Assembly (NCBI GenBank): GCA_016592635.1
Contig: AP023240.1
Coordinates: 1,550,001-1,614,000 of the forward strand
DNA length: 64,000 nucleotides
Direction: 5' to 3'
Source of the DNA: Methyloprofundus sp.
GTDB lineage: Bacteria; Pseudomonadota; Gammaproteobacteria; Methylococcales; Methylomonadaceae
Shown: in pieces, positions 47,751-55,911 of the stretch
Numbering within the stretch: position 1 is the first letter of the stretch
Layout of the letters: every line of letters begins with the position of its first letter
The notes under the pieces: generated by a model
The model's input: only the letters and a program-made list of their open reading frames with translations
Database searches by the model: none
What the model was told of the DNA's origin: nothing
Program-made: the position numbers and the translations under genes

Positions 47751-47826
47751 CGTAGGTTGCGGGTGAGGCACGAACCCCAACGGGTGCCACATAGTGTTGG
47801 GGTTCGTGCCTCACCCGCAACCTACG
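47751..47826. repeat. 76-bp palindrome with perfect 31-bp arms
   Basis: The arm 47751-47781 is the exact reverse complement of 47796-47826, and the loop is 14 bases. The arms carry CGTAGGTTGCGGG and GGCACGAACCCCAAC. It lies in the 169-base divergent region between pncC and the gene at 47893, so it is not a simple terminator between convergent genes. Partial relatives are at 31762-31790, 37702-37801 and 49655-49676. Confidence 0.95.
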
Positions 47827-47892
47827 ATACTGGGGACATTATAATGATAACGCGTATAATGATTTGATAGTGTAATATTGTGAGCAGATATC

Positions 47893-48432
47893 ATGACTGA
47901 TGATGAATTAACAACTTTAGTTGCAAGTTTAGCAGTGGCGCAAAAAAAAACTGATGAGCAACAAAAGAAAACCGATAAGCAACTTAAAGAGCTAGGCAAA
48001 CAAATAGGCGGCTTAGGACGCAAATTTGGTAGTTTTACCGAAGGATTGGCATTACCCTCAATGCAGGCTATTCTGCAAAAGCAATTTAAAATGGAAGTCA
48101 TTAGCCCTAGTGTGAGAATACATAAAGCAGGCAAAGATATGGAAATCGATGTACTCGCTTATGCCAATAGCACTGTTAACGAAGTTTATGTGGTTGAAGT
48201 AAAAAGTCATTTACGTGAAGAAGGTATTATCCAACTGCAAGATATTATGACTAATTTTCGTCAGTTTTTCCCAGAGCACCAAGATAAAAAAGTTTTTGGT
48301 ATTTTAGCGGCTGTTGATATGTCGGCAGCATTAAAAGCGCGCATTTTATCCTTGGGGTTTTATGCGGCTAAAATCAGAGAAGATATTTTTTCGTTGGATG
48401 TTCCCAGCAGTTTTAAAGCAAAAGCTTATTAA
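47893..48432 (+). CDS. DUF3782-like protein with PD-(D/E)XK nuclease-type core
   Basis: A 179-residue protein. Residues 15-45 are a Lys/Gln-rich coiled coil (QKKTDEQQKKTDKQLKELG). After the conserved GRKFGSFTEG comes a restriction-like core: MEIDVLAYANSTVNEVYVVEVKSHL, i.e. D...ExK catalytic residues, then a helix pair. The layout matches the DUF3782 family, common in cyanobacteria and some gammaproteobacteria and without known function. It precedes metZ by 32 bases. The palindrome upstream occupies much of its promoter region. Confidence 0.8.
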   Translation: MTDDELTTLVASLAVAQKKTDEQQKKTDKQLKELGKQIGGLGRKFGSFTEGLALPSMQAILQKQFKMEVISPSVRIHKAGKDMEIDVLAYANSTVNEVYVVEVKSHLREEGIIQLQDIMTNFRQFFPEHQDKKVFGILAAVDMSAALKARILSLGFYAAKIREDIFSLDVPSSFKAKAY

Positions 48433-48464
48433 ATACAGTTAAAGAGAGTGAAAGTAAGAAACAC

Positions 48465-49649
48465 ATGACAGATATAGATTGGAACGATTATTCCGTAGAA
48501 ACACAAGCGATCAGAGCAGGACAACAACGTAGCCATGAAGATGAGCACAGTATGCCTATTTTTATGACCTCTAGCTATGTATTTAAAAGTGCAGAGGAAG
48601 CCTCGTTGCGCTTTACAGGCCAACAAGCAGGCAATATTTATTCACGTTTTACTAATCCAACGGTAAATACTTTTCAGCAACGCTTGGCTTTGATGGAGCA
48701 AGGTGAGCGTTGTCTTGCCTTTTCCTCGGGGATGGCAGCCATTATGGCAGTCGGCATGAGTTTATTGAAGGCTGGCGATCATGTGGTCTGTTCGCGTAGT
48801 GTCTTCGGTAATACCGTGTTAACTTTCCAAAACTATTTTGCCAAGTTCGGTGTGGAAACCATCTTTGTTGAGTTATCCAATTTGGATGCTTGGCAAGCAG
48901 CTATTCAGCCCAACACCCAATTTTTATTTGTCGAAACCCCTTCAAATCCACTCATGGAGTTGGTGGATATTAAAGCCTTGGCTGATATCGCGCACCAACA
49001 AGATTGCTTGCTGGTCGTGGATAATGTGTTTTGTACGCCGATTATGCAAAAACCCTTAACCTTAGGGGCGGATATTGTCGTGCATTCAGCCACTAAATAT
49101 ATAGATGGCCAAGGGCGTTGTGTCGGTGGGGCAGTGATTGCCAGTGAAGAGATTATTGAAAAGTCGATCTATCCTTACCTACGGACAGGCGGGGCAACCA
49201 TGAGTGCCTTTAATGCTTGGGTGTTTTTATCAGGTTTGGAAACTTTAGCAGTCAGGATGCAAGCACATTGTGACAGTGCCTTTGAACTAGCCAAATGGTT
49301 GGAAACTCAAGATGCAGTTGCTAAAGTACATTACCCTGGCTTGGAATCTCATCCGCAACATGAATTAGCCAAACAGCAGCAAGCCCATTTTGGTGGCGTG
49401 GTCAGCTTTGAATTAAAAGGCGGCAAAGAACATGCTTGGCGCTTGATTGATGCTACGCAAATGTTATCCATTACCGCCAATTTAGGTGATGTGAAAACCA
49501 CGATTACCCATCCTGCCAGCACGACTCATGGTCGTTTGGCGCCTGAAGTTAGGTTGGAAGCAGGTATTAAAGAAAGTTTGGTGCGTGTGTCGGTGGGTTT
49601 GGAAAATATTGAGGATATTAAGCAAGATTTATTGCGTGGATTAGAATGA
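48465..49649 (+). CDS. metZ: O-succinylhomoserine sulfhydrylase
   Basis: A 394-residue PLP enzyme of the Cys/Met-metabolism family. It makes homocysteine from O-succinylhomoserine and sulfide. The PLP lysine is in VVHSATKYIDGQGRCVGG, with YSRFTNPTVNTFQQRLA and LFVETPSNPLMELVDI as further family motifs. The sequence resembles MetZ more closely than cystathionine gamma-synthase (e.g. the N-terminal ETQAIRAGQQRS). The ribosome site is GAGAGTGAAAG. A hairpin follows its stop codon. Confidence 0.93.
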   Translation: MTDIDWNDYSVETQAIRAGQQRSHEDEHSMPIFMTSSYVFKSAEEASLRFTGQQAGNIYSRFTNPTVNTFQQRLALMEQGERCLAFSSGMAAIMAVGMSLLKAGDHVVCSRSVFGNTVLTFQNYFAKFGVETIFVELSNLDAWQAAIQPNTQFLFVETPSNPLMELVDIKALADIAHQQDCLLVVDNVFCTPIMQKPLTLGADIVVHSATKYIDGQGRCVGGAVIASEEIIEKSIYPYLRTGGATMSAFNAWVFLSGLETLAVRMQAHCDSAFELAKWLETQDAVAKVHYPGLESHPQHELAKQQQAHFGGVVSFELKGGKEHAWRLIDATQMLSITANLGDVKTTITHPASTTHGRLAPEVRLEAGIKESLVRVSVGLENIEDIKQDLLRGLE

Positions 49650-49654
49650 GGATA

Positions 49655-49676
49655 GGCTGAGGTTCGTGCCTCAGCC
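49655..49676. terminator. hairpin terminator between metZ and the convergent operon
   Basis: GGCTGAGG pairs with CCTCAGCC around the loop TTCGTG, six bases after the metZ stop. The core GGTTCGTGCCTCA is shared with the larger palindromes at 37702-37801 and 47751-47826. Confidence 0.65.
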
Positions 49677-49714
49677 ATAACTTACCATGTGGCACTTTTA
49701 TTAGGGAAAGAGCA

Positions 49715-50275
49715 TTAAACTTGCCTAAGCAACTGCTGTAAAGCCTTTTCCGCAGTTTGCAAAGCCTGTTCAAAATTATCAGCAGATGTTTGCTGATACA
49801 GTTTGTTAGCTACGTTGCGTCCCGGAATAAGCGTGTGTAGTGCTTGCACTAATAATAAACACCACAAACTGATAATAATGCTATTGCTCACATTAAATGC
49901 GGCAAAAGCTGTGCCAATGCTGATTATACAGAGAACTAGGTCAGCTAAAATGGACAAGCCATTAGTGTAGCGTAATATACTACGGGTTATCCATATCAGG
50001 CTAAGGTAAGTTAGGCATAAGCTCTTTAATGATTGTAGGTATTCCAAGCTAATTAATACTATTACTATATTGACTGTAAACAAGATTAACCGCCCGGCAG
50101 GTAAGCGGTTTTGCCAAATCAAGTAGCTTAGGTATAGGCAAGTTATAATCGCTATATTTAATTTGTTGGCGAAAAAACTATAAAAAAATTGGCTAAGTAG
50201 CAATTGATTGATGAAAGCAAAACAACTCAGAGCGATTGCAATACTAAGATGTTGGATGACTGAGGCGGATTTCAT
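49715..50275 (-). CDS. polytopic membrane protein of the PspA-like/VWA operon, function unknown
   Basis: A 186-residue hydrophobic protein with about five predicted TM helices (first SIAIALSCFAFINQLLLSQFF, last ISLWCLLLVQALHTLIPG) and a soluble C-terminal helix of about 40 residues (FEQALQTAEKALQQLLRQV). No recognised family. Its start overlaps the stop of the PspA-like gene by four bases (ATGA), so it is the third gene of an operon with the VWA protein. It may be the membrane anchor or partner of the PspA-like protein, which is inferred from position only. Confidence 0.72.
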   Translation of the reverse strand: MKSASVIQHLSIAIALSCFAFINQLLLSQFFYSFFANKLNIAIITCLYLSYLIWQNRLPAGRLILFTVNIVIVLISLEYLQSLKSLCLTYLSLIWITRSILRYTNGLSILADLVLCIISIGTAFAAFNVSNSIIISLWCLLLVQALHTLIPGRNVANKLYQQTSADNFEQALQTAEKALQQLLRQV

Positions 50276-50832
50276 GTTGGTTCTCCTTGAGGTGAGTCAG
50301 TTTTATGCGTGTGCTGGTGTTGTTGTGCATAGAGGAAGGCTAATTCAACATCATTTTCGCTTATATGGGGATTCAGTTCTGCGCAGCTAGGTTCATTTAG
50401 TTCTATCGCTTGGGTGAATAAAGCCAGTTTGTCGCGAATAGCTTGCAGTTTTTCATTGCGTTCTGCCGTTTCAGCCATTTTTTGTTGCAGACTGGTACTG
50501 ATAATGGCTAATTGTTCTGTTATTTGCTTGCGTGATAATTCAGCCTGTAATTTTTTGCGAATAACTGATTTGGAGAGGGTTTCTTTGTTATCGGCTAGGC
50601 AAAACTGTATTTGTTGTTGTAATTCATCAATATAGCTGTTTAGGTTTTTCTTGGTGTATTCGTGTTGCTCTTGCTGTTTGGTGAGGGTAGCGATAATTGT
50701 TGTTGCAGTATCTATTTCAGCTTGCATATCACGCACTGCTTGTTTTAGGATGATCTCGGGTTGTTCTAATACATCTAAAATGCCATGCATATCGGCTTTA
50801 AAGAGGCGGGCTATTCTATTTAGGATTTTCAT
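50272..50832 (-). CDS. PspA/IM30-like coiled-coil protein
   Basis: A 186-residue helical protein. The N-terminus (MKILNRIARLFKADMHGILDVLEQ) followed by PEIILKQAVRDMQAEI is the PspA/Vipp1 opening. Long coiled coils follow (about residues 30-150), shorter than in PspA (about 220). PspA family proteins polymerise on the inner membrane and counter envelope stress. An in-frame GTG at 50847 is an alternative start. It is linked by a four-base overlap to a membrane protein and lies downstream of the VWA gene, across a large palindrome. Confidence 0.78.
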   Translation of the reverse strand: MKILNRIARLFKADMHGILDVLEQPEIILKQAVRDMQAEIDTATTIIATLTKQQEQHEYTKKNLNSYIDELQQQIQFCLADNKETLSKSVIRKKLQAELSRKQITEQLAIISTSLQQKMAETAERNEKLQAIRDKLALFTQAIELNEPSCAELNPHISENDVELAFLYAQQHQHTHKTDSPQGEPT

Positions 50833-50856
50833 GGGTTTAGGTCTCACTATGTTATC

Positions 50857-50960
50857 GTTCCCATGCTCCAGCGTGGGAATGTCGCTTGTGATGCTCCTGC
50901 GTCAAGTATCTGGAACGCAGGAGCGTTCAGGGATGAATTCCCACGCTGGAGCATGGGAAC
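50857..50960. repeat. nested 104-bp palindrome with perfect 24-bp outer arms
   Basis: The outer arms (50857-50880 and 50937-50960, beginning GTTCCCATGCTCCAGC) are exact reverse complements. An inner pair (GCTCCTGCGT and ACGCAGGAGC) forms a second stem. It fills the gap between the VWA gene and the PspA-like gene of one operon, so it may attenuate or process the transcript. A short relative lies at 13367-13391. Confidence 0.92.
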
Positions 50961-50972
50961 TATTAAATGTCT

Positions 50973-52424
50973 CTACTTAATGGTGCGTTGTGCTTTAAGG
51001 CTGCCCAACTGTATACTTTTTGCAGCACGTTTGCGTTTTTCATCTTGATCGCTACGGGTACCACTAAAGGCATCAGCGACCGAACTTTCTAGCTCCATGA
51101 GTTGCGCATCCATTTCTGCACTGGCCACGGGCATGGCTGCCTTATGTTCGGCTTTACTTACTTGATCACGGTATTCTTCGATGACTTGATCGGCTTTATC
51201 TTTATTGCCGTTACGTACCCAGTAGCTCAGGTTTTTTTGCATACGGCCCATATTGTTTTTTAACCAACTTTGTTTATAGACTTCTTTATCTATCGAAGCG
51301 GTTGCTTCTTGTCTACGGTCGGGTTCTACAACGGCCAATTGTAATTGCTCAGCTAAGAGGGGTTGTTGGTGTATCACACCATTGGCCTGATAAGCCAGTT
51401 GCATATTACCAAGGGCAATAGTACCTACTTCATTGGCTGCTACCTTAAAAGTCATCACAAATTTTTTCTGCTGATTGCCCAGTAATTGCCCGGTTTTAAT
51501 ATTAAACGTATGTGCGCTGGTTTTGTTTATGGGATAGCCGCCTGCATCGACTAATTCAATACCTGGTCTTAGTTGTAGCGTTAAACTGCTATTGGCAGCA
51601 TAGATATTTCTGGTTGCTGCCAGGTTGTTGGCAAAAATGGCACTTAAACCTGATAAATCTTCCAGATAGTTATAGTTGCCCATGCCGTAATCAGCAAGGG
51701 AACTCATCAAGGCTTCATTGAAATCAAGACCCATACCAATGCTGGAAAGTACCGATTCTTGTTGCGTTAGTTTGGCGATGATTTTACTTAGACTGGTTAA
51801 GTCTGTTACTCCTTGATTGGCATGACCGTCAGATAAAATGAGAACTTTACTGCTGTGGTTTTGTGGGTTGTTGCGTAATAGATTAACCGCTTGATTTAGA
51901 CCTGCACTGATATTAGTGCCACCCCCTATTTGAATATTTTGCACGAGATTATTTAAATGTTGCCGTTGTTGGTAATCAACCGTGGTTAATGGCGCGTGTA
52001 CGATTGCGTTATTGGAAAATGAAATGAGCGCAAAGCGGTCGGTATCATTTAAATGTGCCAATAAATCTTGGATAGCGGCTTTGGCAAAGCCCATTTTATT
52101 AGCACCCGACATCGAGCCACTACGGTCTAAAATGACAATAATATCACTGGCGCGTTGGGTAAGATCAGCTGTATCAATGTGAGGTGGTTTAATGTTGACA
52201 TCAAGATAAACGGTGTTGTTTTCCCCCTTAACTAATTTTGTTTGTGATAGTTTGCTGCTAATTTGCACTGGGTCTGATATTGGATTGCTATGCAAGGTTG
52301 TTGTGCTGATATTTTGCGTGGCTGCCAGTACTGCCGCTGTTACCAAGGTACTACATACAAATGCTAATAGACCGAAACGGTTGGCATAGAGGCGTTGGTT
52401 GAATGATTGCGTAGATTTGGACAT
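50973..52424 (-). CDS. VWA-domain envelope protein
   Basis: A 483-residue protein with an N-terminal TM/signal helix (FGLLAFVCSTLVTAAVLAAT, residues 17-36) and a von Willebrand factor A domain at about 94-275. The metal site MIDAS is intact (DRSGSMSG with D100, S102, S104; threonine in GGGTNISAG; aspartate in LSDGHANQG). It has a beta-rich middle region and a charged C-terminal helix (DQDEKRKRAAKSIQ). There is no lipobox, VIT domain or LPXTG. It is divergent from the two-component genes and first in the operon with the PspA-like and membrane proteins, so an envelope-sensing role is inferred. Confidence 0.88.
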   Translation of the reverse strand: MSKSTQSFNQRLYANRFGLLAFVCSTLVTAAVLAATQNISTTTLHSNPISDPVQISSKLSQTKLVKGENNTVYLDVNIKPPHIDTADLTQRASDIIVILDRSGSMSGANKMGFAKAAIQDLLAHLNDTDRFALISFSNNAIVHAPLTTVDYQQRQHLNNLVQNIQIGGGTNISAGLNQAVNLLRNNPQNHSSKVLILSDGHANQGVTDLTSLSKIIAKLTQQESVLSSIGMGLDFNEALMSSLADYGMGNYNYLEDLSGLSAIFANNLAATRNIYAANSSLTLQLRPGIELVDAGGYPINKTSAHTFNIKTGQLLGNQQKKFVMTFKVAANEVGTIALGNMQLAYQANGVIHQQPLLAEQLQLAVVEPDRRQEATASIDKEVYKQSWLKNNMGRMQKNLSYWVRNGNKDKADQVIEEYRDQVSKAEHKAAMPVASAEMDAQLMELESSVADAFSGTRSDQDEKRKRAAKSIQLGSLKAQRTIK

Positions 52425-52500
52425 GTCGCTCTCCGATAGTGAAAATAAATGCGTCGAGGATTAGCTTAGGCTTATTGGCTGCTGTTTTGTAGCGGCAGAA

Positions 52501-52571
52501 ATGTAAAAGATAATGGCGCAATATTTACATGATTTTTACATTGTAAAAAATAAAACAGTTACACTGTAAAT
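52501..52571. promoter_or_regulatory. cluster of TTTACAT/TGTAAA sites between VWA operon and two-component genes
   Basis: Two direct TTTACAT repeats start 11 bases apart (52524 and 52535), the spacing used by OmpR/PhoB-type regulators. They overlap a palindrome TTTTTACA-t-TGTAAAAA (52533-52549). A second palindrome, TTACA-c-TGTAA, follows at 52559-52569, with centres 23 bases apart. A further half-site ATGTAAAAG is at 52501. The likely binder is the OmpR-type regulator encoded at 52657 (inference). Confidence 0.55.
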
Positions 52572-52577
52572 CAGTAA

Positions 52578-52633
52578 GTAGGAAGAGCCTTTGGCCGTGA
52601 ATTGAGCCAGTCGCAGCCAAAGGCTCCTCCTAC
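52578..52633. repeat. 56-bp inverted repeat (GTAGGA...GCC / GGC...TCCTAC)
   Basis: Arms of 18 bases (52578-52595 and 52616-52633) pair with a single mismatch. It lies between the operator cluster and the response regulator start, so it would be in the mRNA leader. The ends GTAGGA/TCCTAC resemble the half-element at 60426-60447. Confidence 0.85.
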
Positions 52634-52656
52634 AAATAAGCAAACGGATAATTAAC

Positions 52657-53364
52657 ATGGCAAATAAAGCACAATTATTAATAGTAGAGGATGAACAAGC
52701 GATTCTGGATGGCTTAATGGATGTTTTTGTATTTCATGGCTATGCAGTTGATACCGCTATAGATGGCAAGCAAGGTTTGGAAAAAGCCTTAAGTGGTTGC
52801 TATGATTTGATTTTATTGGATGTGATGCTGCCATTTATTGACGGCTTTACTATCTGCAATAAAGTGCGTGCACAAGATTTGCAGCAACCTATTATTATGC
52901 TAACCGCTAAATCAAGTGAACAAGATATTATTACCGGATTGACCTTGGGGGCTGATGACTATATTAGTAAACCTTTTTCGGTACGTGAGCTTGTGTTGCG
53001 GGTGGAGTGTGTTTTAAAGCGTACTATGCAAGCGACAGAGCAATTGGCGGAAATACAAGTGGCAAATATACGCATTGATACAGTCAATTTACAACAAATA
53101 GAGTGTACCGATCCGCAGCATTTTACGCGCAGAGAAGTGGATATTTTGCATTATTTGCAGTTGCATAATGCGCGCCCTGTGCCTCGAGATGAGTTGCTGG
53201 AGCAAGTGTGGGGTTATCAACATGCAGAAGATGTTGAAACACGTACCGTGGATATTCATATTGCCAAAATACGGCGCAAGATTGAAATTAACCCAAAGAA
53301 ACCGCAGTTTTTATTAACGATACGCGGGGAAGGTTATCGTCTATTAAGTTCTGCCAATTTGTAA
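52657..53364 (+). CDS. OmpR/PhoB-family response regulator
   Basis: A 235-residue regulator. The receiver domain (about 5-120) has the acidic pair in VEDEQ, the phospho-acceptor Asp55 (LILLDVMLP), the Thr in MLTAKS and the Lys in ISKPFS. The C-terminal winged helix (about 135-232) contains FTRREVDILHYL and VDIHIAKIRRKIE ... IRGEGYRL. The stop codon TAA shares one base with the ATG of the kinase. It is preceded by the TTTACAT/TGTAAA site cluster, so autoregulation is likely. Confidence 0.95.
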   Translation: MANKAQLLIVEDEQAILDGLMDVFVFHGYAVDTAIDGKQGLEKALSGCYDLILLDVMLPFIDGFTICNKVRAQDLQQPIIMLTAKSSEQDIITGLTLGADDYISKPFSVRELVLRVECVLKRTMQATEQLAEIQVANIRIDTVNLQQIECTDPQHFTRREVDILHYLQLHNARPVPRDELLEQVWGYQHAEDVETRTVDIHIAKIRRKIEINPKKPQFLLTIRGEGYRLLSSANL

Positions 53365-55547
53365 TGAAAGCAACACGAGCAAGTCGTTATTACCAACCTC
53401 AAACTGCCAAAAGACGTTTATTATTTTGGTTGCTGGTGTTTTTTATTGGCATTTCACTGCCTGTTTATTTTTTAGTACACAAAGTGTATTCACAACTGGA
53501 AAATGAAACGTGGTATCAACAGCGGCAGCAAGCAGAATTATTGGTCGAGCGTATTGAGCAGCAGTTATTAGCCAAGCTACAAGTGGAACAGGATCGACCT
53601 ATAGCGGAATACAATTTTTTTAATGTGGTGGAGAATCGTTTATTGCAATCGGCGACGGTTAACTTCTCTCCTTTATCTGCAATCCCGCCTAAAAGTGATA
53701 TACCTGGGCTAGTCGGTTATTTTCAAGTTGATCCAGATGGTAGTTTTCATATTCCTGCACTGCCAAAATTTGATGGTAAATTACAAGCAGGCTTAAGTGC
53801 CAGTTCCTTGGCAATTCGGATGGCATTAAAGGCAAAATTACAGGGATTATTGGCTTTGCCATCAGCTGCGGCTGCTAATGTTGTTGAGCAGGAGGTGTTG
53901 AGGGGTGTTGCTGAAATGCGTTATAAACCACGGAAGGATAGGGATATGGCGCAGCCAGTACTGGCACGGCAAACAAATCGTTTTGCTGATTATCTGCGTG
54001 CAAATGAGCAAGATCAAGTGCTAGGTAGTCAGCAAGGTGCTAGGGTGGAAGATGCAAAGCAAGATATTATTGCTGCAAGTCAGAAGAGCGAGGAATTGAG
54101 TGAAGCGAAATTACAGCAACTCAATATTGCCACTGCATTGTGGAAGCAAAAGCAGGCTCAGGATAAAAAAACACCTCCTGTAGCACTACAAAAAAACAAG
54201 CCTCATTATCGTTTACAAGCACGTAAAGAGGTGGTAAATATTCCGCAACAATCGAGTTTAAGTGCATTTTTCAAACGCAATCAAACCAGATCAGTTAGTA
54301 ATGACTCAGTAGGGTTAGCCGATAGTAATGGGCGTGTTGCGAGCGTTGCCCTAACAGAAAAAAAGGTGAGTAGTACTGGTTCGTCACTGGGTGAGCAGGA
54401 GCCGGTCAGTATTTTGAGTTTTGAAAGTGAAGTTAGTCCATTGCAAATGATTACATTAGGGACGCAACATTTATGTTTTTATCGTAATGCATGGAATGGT
54501 AAGGAACGTTATATTCAAGGCATGATTGTTGATATGCATTTTATGCAGCAGATTATTCAGCCAATATTTGCGAGTACTTATAGTTTACCGCTTAGTAGCC
54601 TTTTAGTGGTTAATGATGGCGAGGTATTGCAGCAATTTAAACAAGCAGGGAAACACAATGAATTACTGATATTCCGGCGCGCATTATTACCCCCTTTTCA
54701 GCAAATGGAAATTATTGTCAATTCGGGGAGTTTAGCGGCAGGTTATAGTAAGCAGATGTTGGATTTGGTGAGTATTGTGTTGGCCATTGTCGTGCTATCT
54801 GGTTTTATTTTATTTTACCGGTTAGGTGCGGGACAAATAGAGCTAGCCAAACAGCAGCGAAATTTTATCTCCTCGATCAGTCATGAATTAAAAACACCCT
54901 TAACATCAATACGTATGTATGCAGAGATGTTGCGTGCGGACTGGGTGACTGATGTTAGTCGCAAGCAAAGCTATTATGATTATATTTATTTTGAAAGTGA
55001 GCGTTTATCACGCCTTATTAGTAATGTATTACAACTAGCGCGCCTAGATAACCAACAAAAAGCACTACAACTTACCGAGCAAAGTGTAGGTCATTTATTG
55101 CAACAAGTACAAGCAAAAGTCGCAGCGCAGATTGAGGCAAGTCAATACCAGTTAAATTTATTAACACCTGAGCATAATGGTATAGATGTCGGCATAAAAG
55201 TGGATGAAGATGCTTTTTTTCAGATTATGATTAATCTGGTCGATAATGCCATCAAATTTTCCAAACAAGCAGAATATAAAAGTATTGATATTGGCTATAA
55301 AATAACTGATCGCGGCAAATGTCTGGTATTTTACGTACGGGACTATGGTACAGGTGTAGAGCCACAGCAGATGAAAAAAATCTTTCGTTTATTTTATCGG
55401 GCGGGGGATGAGTTGACGCGGACGCAACCAGGTACGGGAATTGGTTTGGCTTTGGTAGTGCAATTAGCGGATGCAATGGACGCACAAGTGGATTTGCTGA
55501 ATCGTCATCCTGGAGCGGAGTTTCAGGTTAAGTTTAAAGTAGTGTAA
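53364..55547 (+). CDS. membrane sensor histidine kinase with large periplasmic domain
   Basis: A 727-residue kinase. TM1 lies near residues 19-39 and TM2 near 465-487, so about 425 residues are periplasmic. That region includes a long Gln/Lys/Ser-rich, probably disordered middle (about 190-340) flanked by folded parts. The cytoplasmic part has HisKA with His507 (SSISHELKTPLTSIRMYAE) and HATPase with the N box MINLVDNAIKFS, YVRDYGTGVE and TGIGLALV. Domain order resembles kinases of the proteobacterial dedicated sortase system, but no sortase gene or LPXTG protein is in the window. It pairs with the upstream regulator by a one-base overlap. Confidence 0.93.
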   Translation: MKATRASRYYQPQTAKRRLLFWLLVFFIGISLPVYFLVHKVYSQLENETWYQQRQQAELLVERIEQQLLAKLQVEQDRPIAEYNFFNVVENRLLQSATVNFSPLSAIPPKSDIPGLVGYFQVDPDGSFHIPALPKFDGKLQAGLSASSLAIRMALKAKLQGLLALPSAAAANVVEQEVLRGVAEMRYKPRKDRDMAQPVLARQTNRFADYLRANEQDQVLGSQQGARVEDAKQDIIAASQKSEELSEAKLQQLNIATALWKQKQAQDKKTPPVALQKNKPHYRLQARKEVVNIPQQSSLSAFFKRNQTRSVSNDSVGLADSNGRVASVALTEKKVSSTGSSLGEQEPVSILSFESEVSPLQMITLGTQHLCFYRNAWNGKERYIQGMIVDMHFMQQIIQPIFASTYSLPLSSLLVVNDGEVLQQFKQAGKHNELLIFRRALLPPFQQMEIIVNSGSLAAGYSKQMLDLVSIVLAIVVLSGFILFYRLGAGQIELAKQQRNFISSISHELKTPLTSIRMYAEMLRADWVTDVSRKQSYYDYIYFESERLSRLISNVLQLARLDNQQKALQLTEQSVGHLLQQVQAKVAAQIEASQYQLNLLTPEHNGIDVGIKVDEDAFFQIMINLVDNAIKFSKQAEYKSIDIGYKITDRGKCLVFYVRDYGTGVEPQQMKKIFRLFYRAGDELTRTQPGTGIGLALVVQLADAMDAQVDLLNRHPGAEFQVKFKVV

Positions 55548-55683
55548 TATTGAACATACTTGAGACTTTGGGTTTGGCTCTTATTTTTTATGTTAAGGTG
55601 ATGTATAAAAGGTTTCCTGATTATGTACAACTCGCCGCCATAGTAAATAAAGCACAAAATATTAGCGTATTAAAAGTCCCGTC

Positions 55684-55708
55684 ATTCCCGAAATTTTTTA
55701 TCGGGAAT
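55684..55708. repeat. ATTCCCG/CGGGAAT hairpin after the kinase gene
   Basis: ATTCCCG (55684-55690) and CGGGAAT (55702-55708) flank an A/T-rich loop. The same arms occur at 24219-24258. It lies about 140 bases beyond the kinase stop, inside a 364-base gap whose only other recognisable item is the PIN fragment at 55792. Confidence 0.6.
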
Positions 55709-55791
55709 CTATCATTAGATTTTTCTGAATTTTCAGGGATGTAGGAAGACGGAGATATAACGCAAGCATCCATTAGAAACAAAGCGTGGAA

Positions 55792-55845
55792 ATGATTGTT
55801 GTTGATACCAATGTATTAATTGGGGTTTTAAAAGTAAATAAGTAA
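55792..55845 (+). pseudogene. PIN-domain (VapC-type) toxin fragment, 17 residues
   Basis: A short frame reads MIVVDTNVLIGVLK, the typical first strand of PIN-domain ribonucleases including the first catalytic Asp. It ends at a TAA after 17 codons. No antitoxin or remaining PIN sequence follows. It is best read as a toxin-gene remnant or as chance similarity in a gene-poor region. Confidence 0.4.
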
Positions 55846-55911
55846 ACAATTGAGTTAATACAATGATGAACCGCTAGCCATGGATAGGCTAGCAGTATTA
55901 TCATAATAAGG

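Noticed and set aside
49715..55547. Assignment as a complete proteobacterial dedicated sortase system
   Set aside because: Kinase and VWA protein resemble it in outline, but there is no sortase gene, no VIT domain and no LPXTG signal in the window.
55550..55744. 64-codon frame directly after the histidine kinase
   Set aside because: It runs through a repeat hairpin, has no homology I recognise and no ribosome site of its own.
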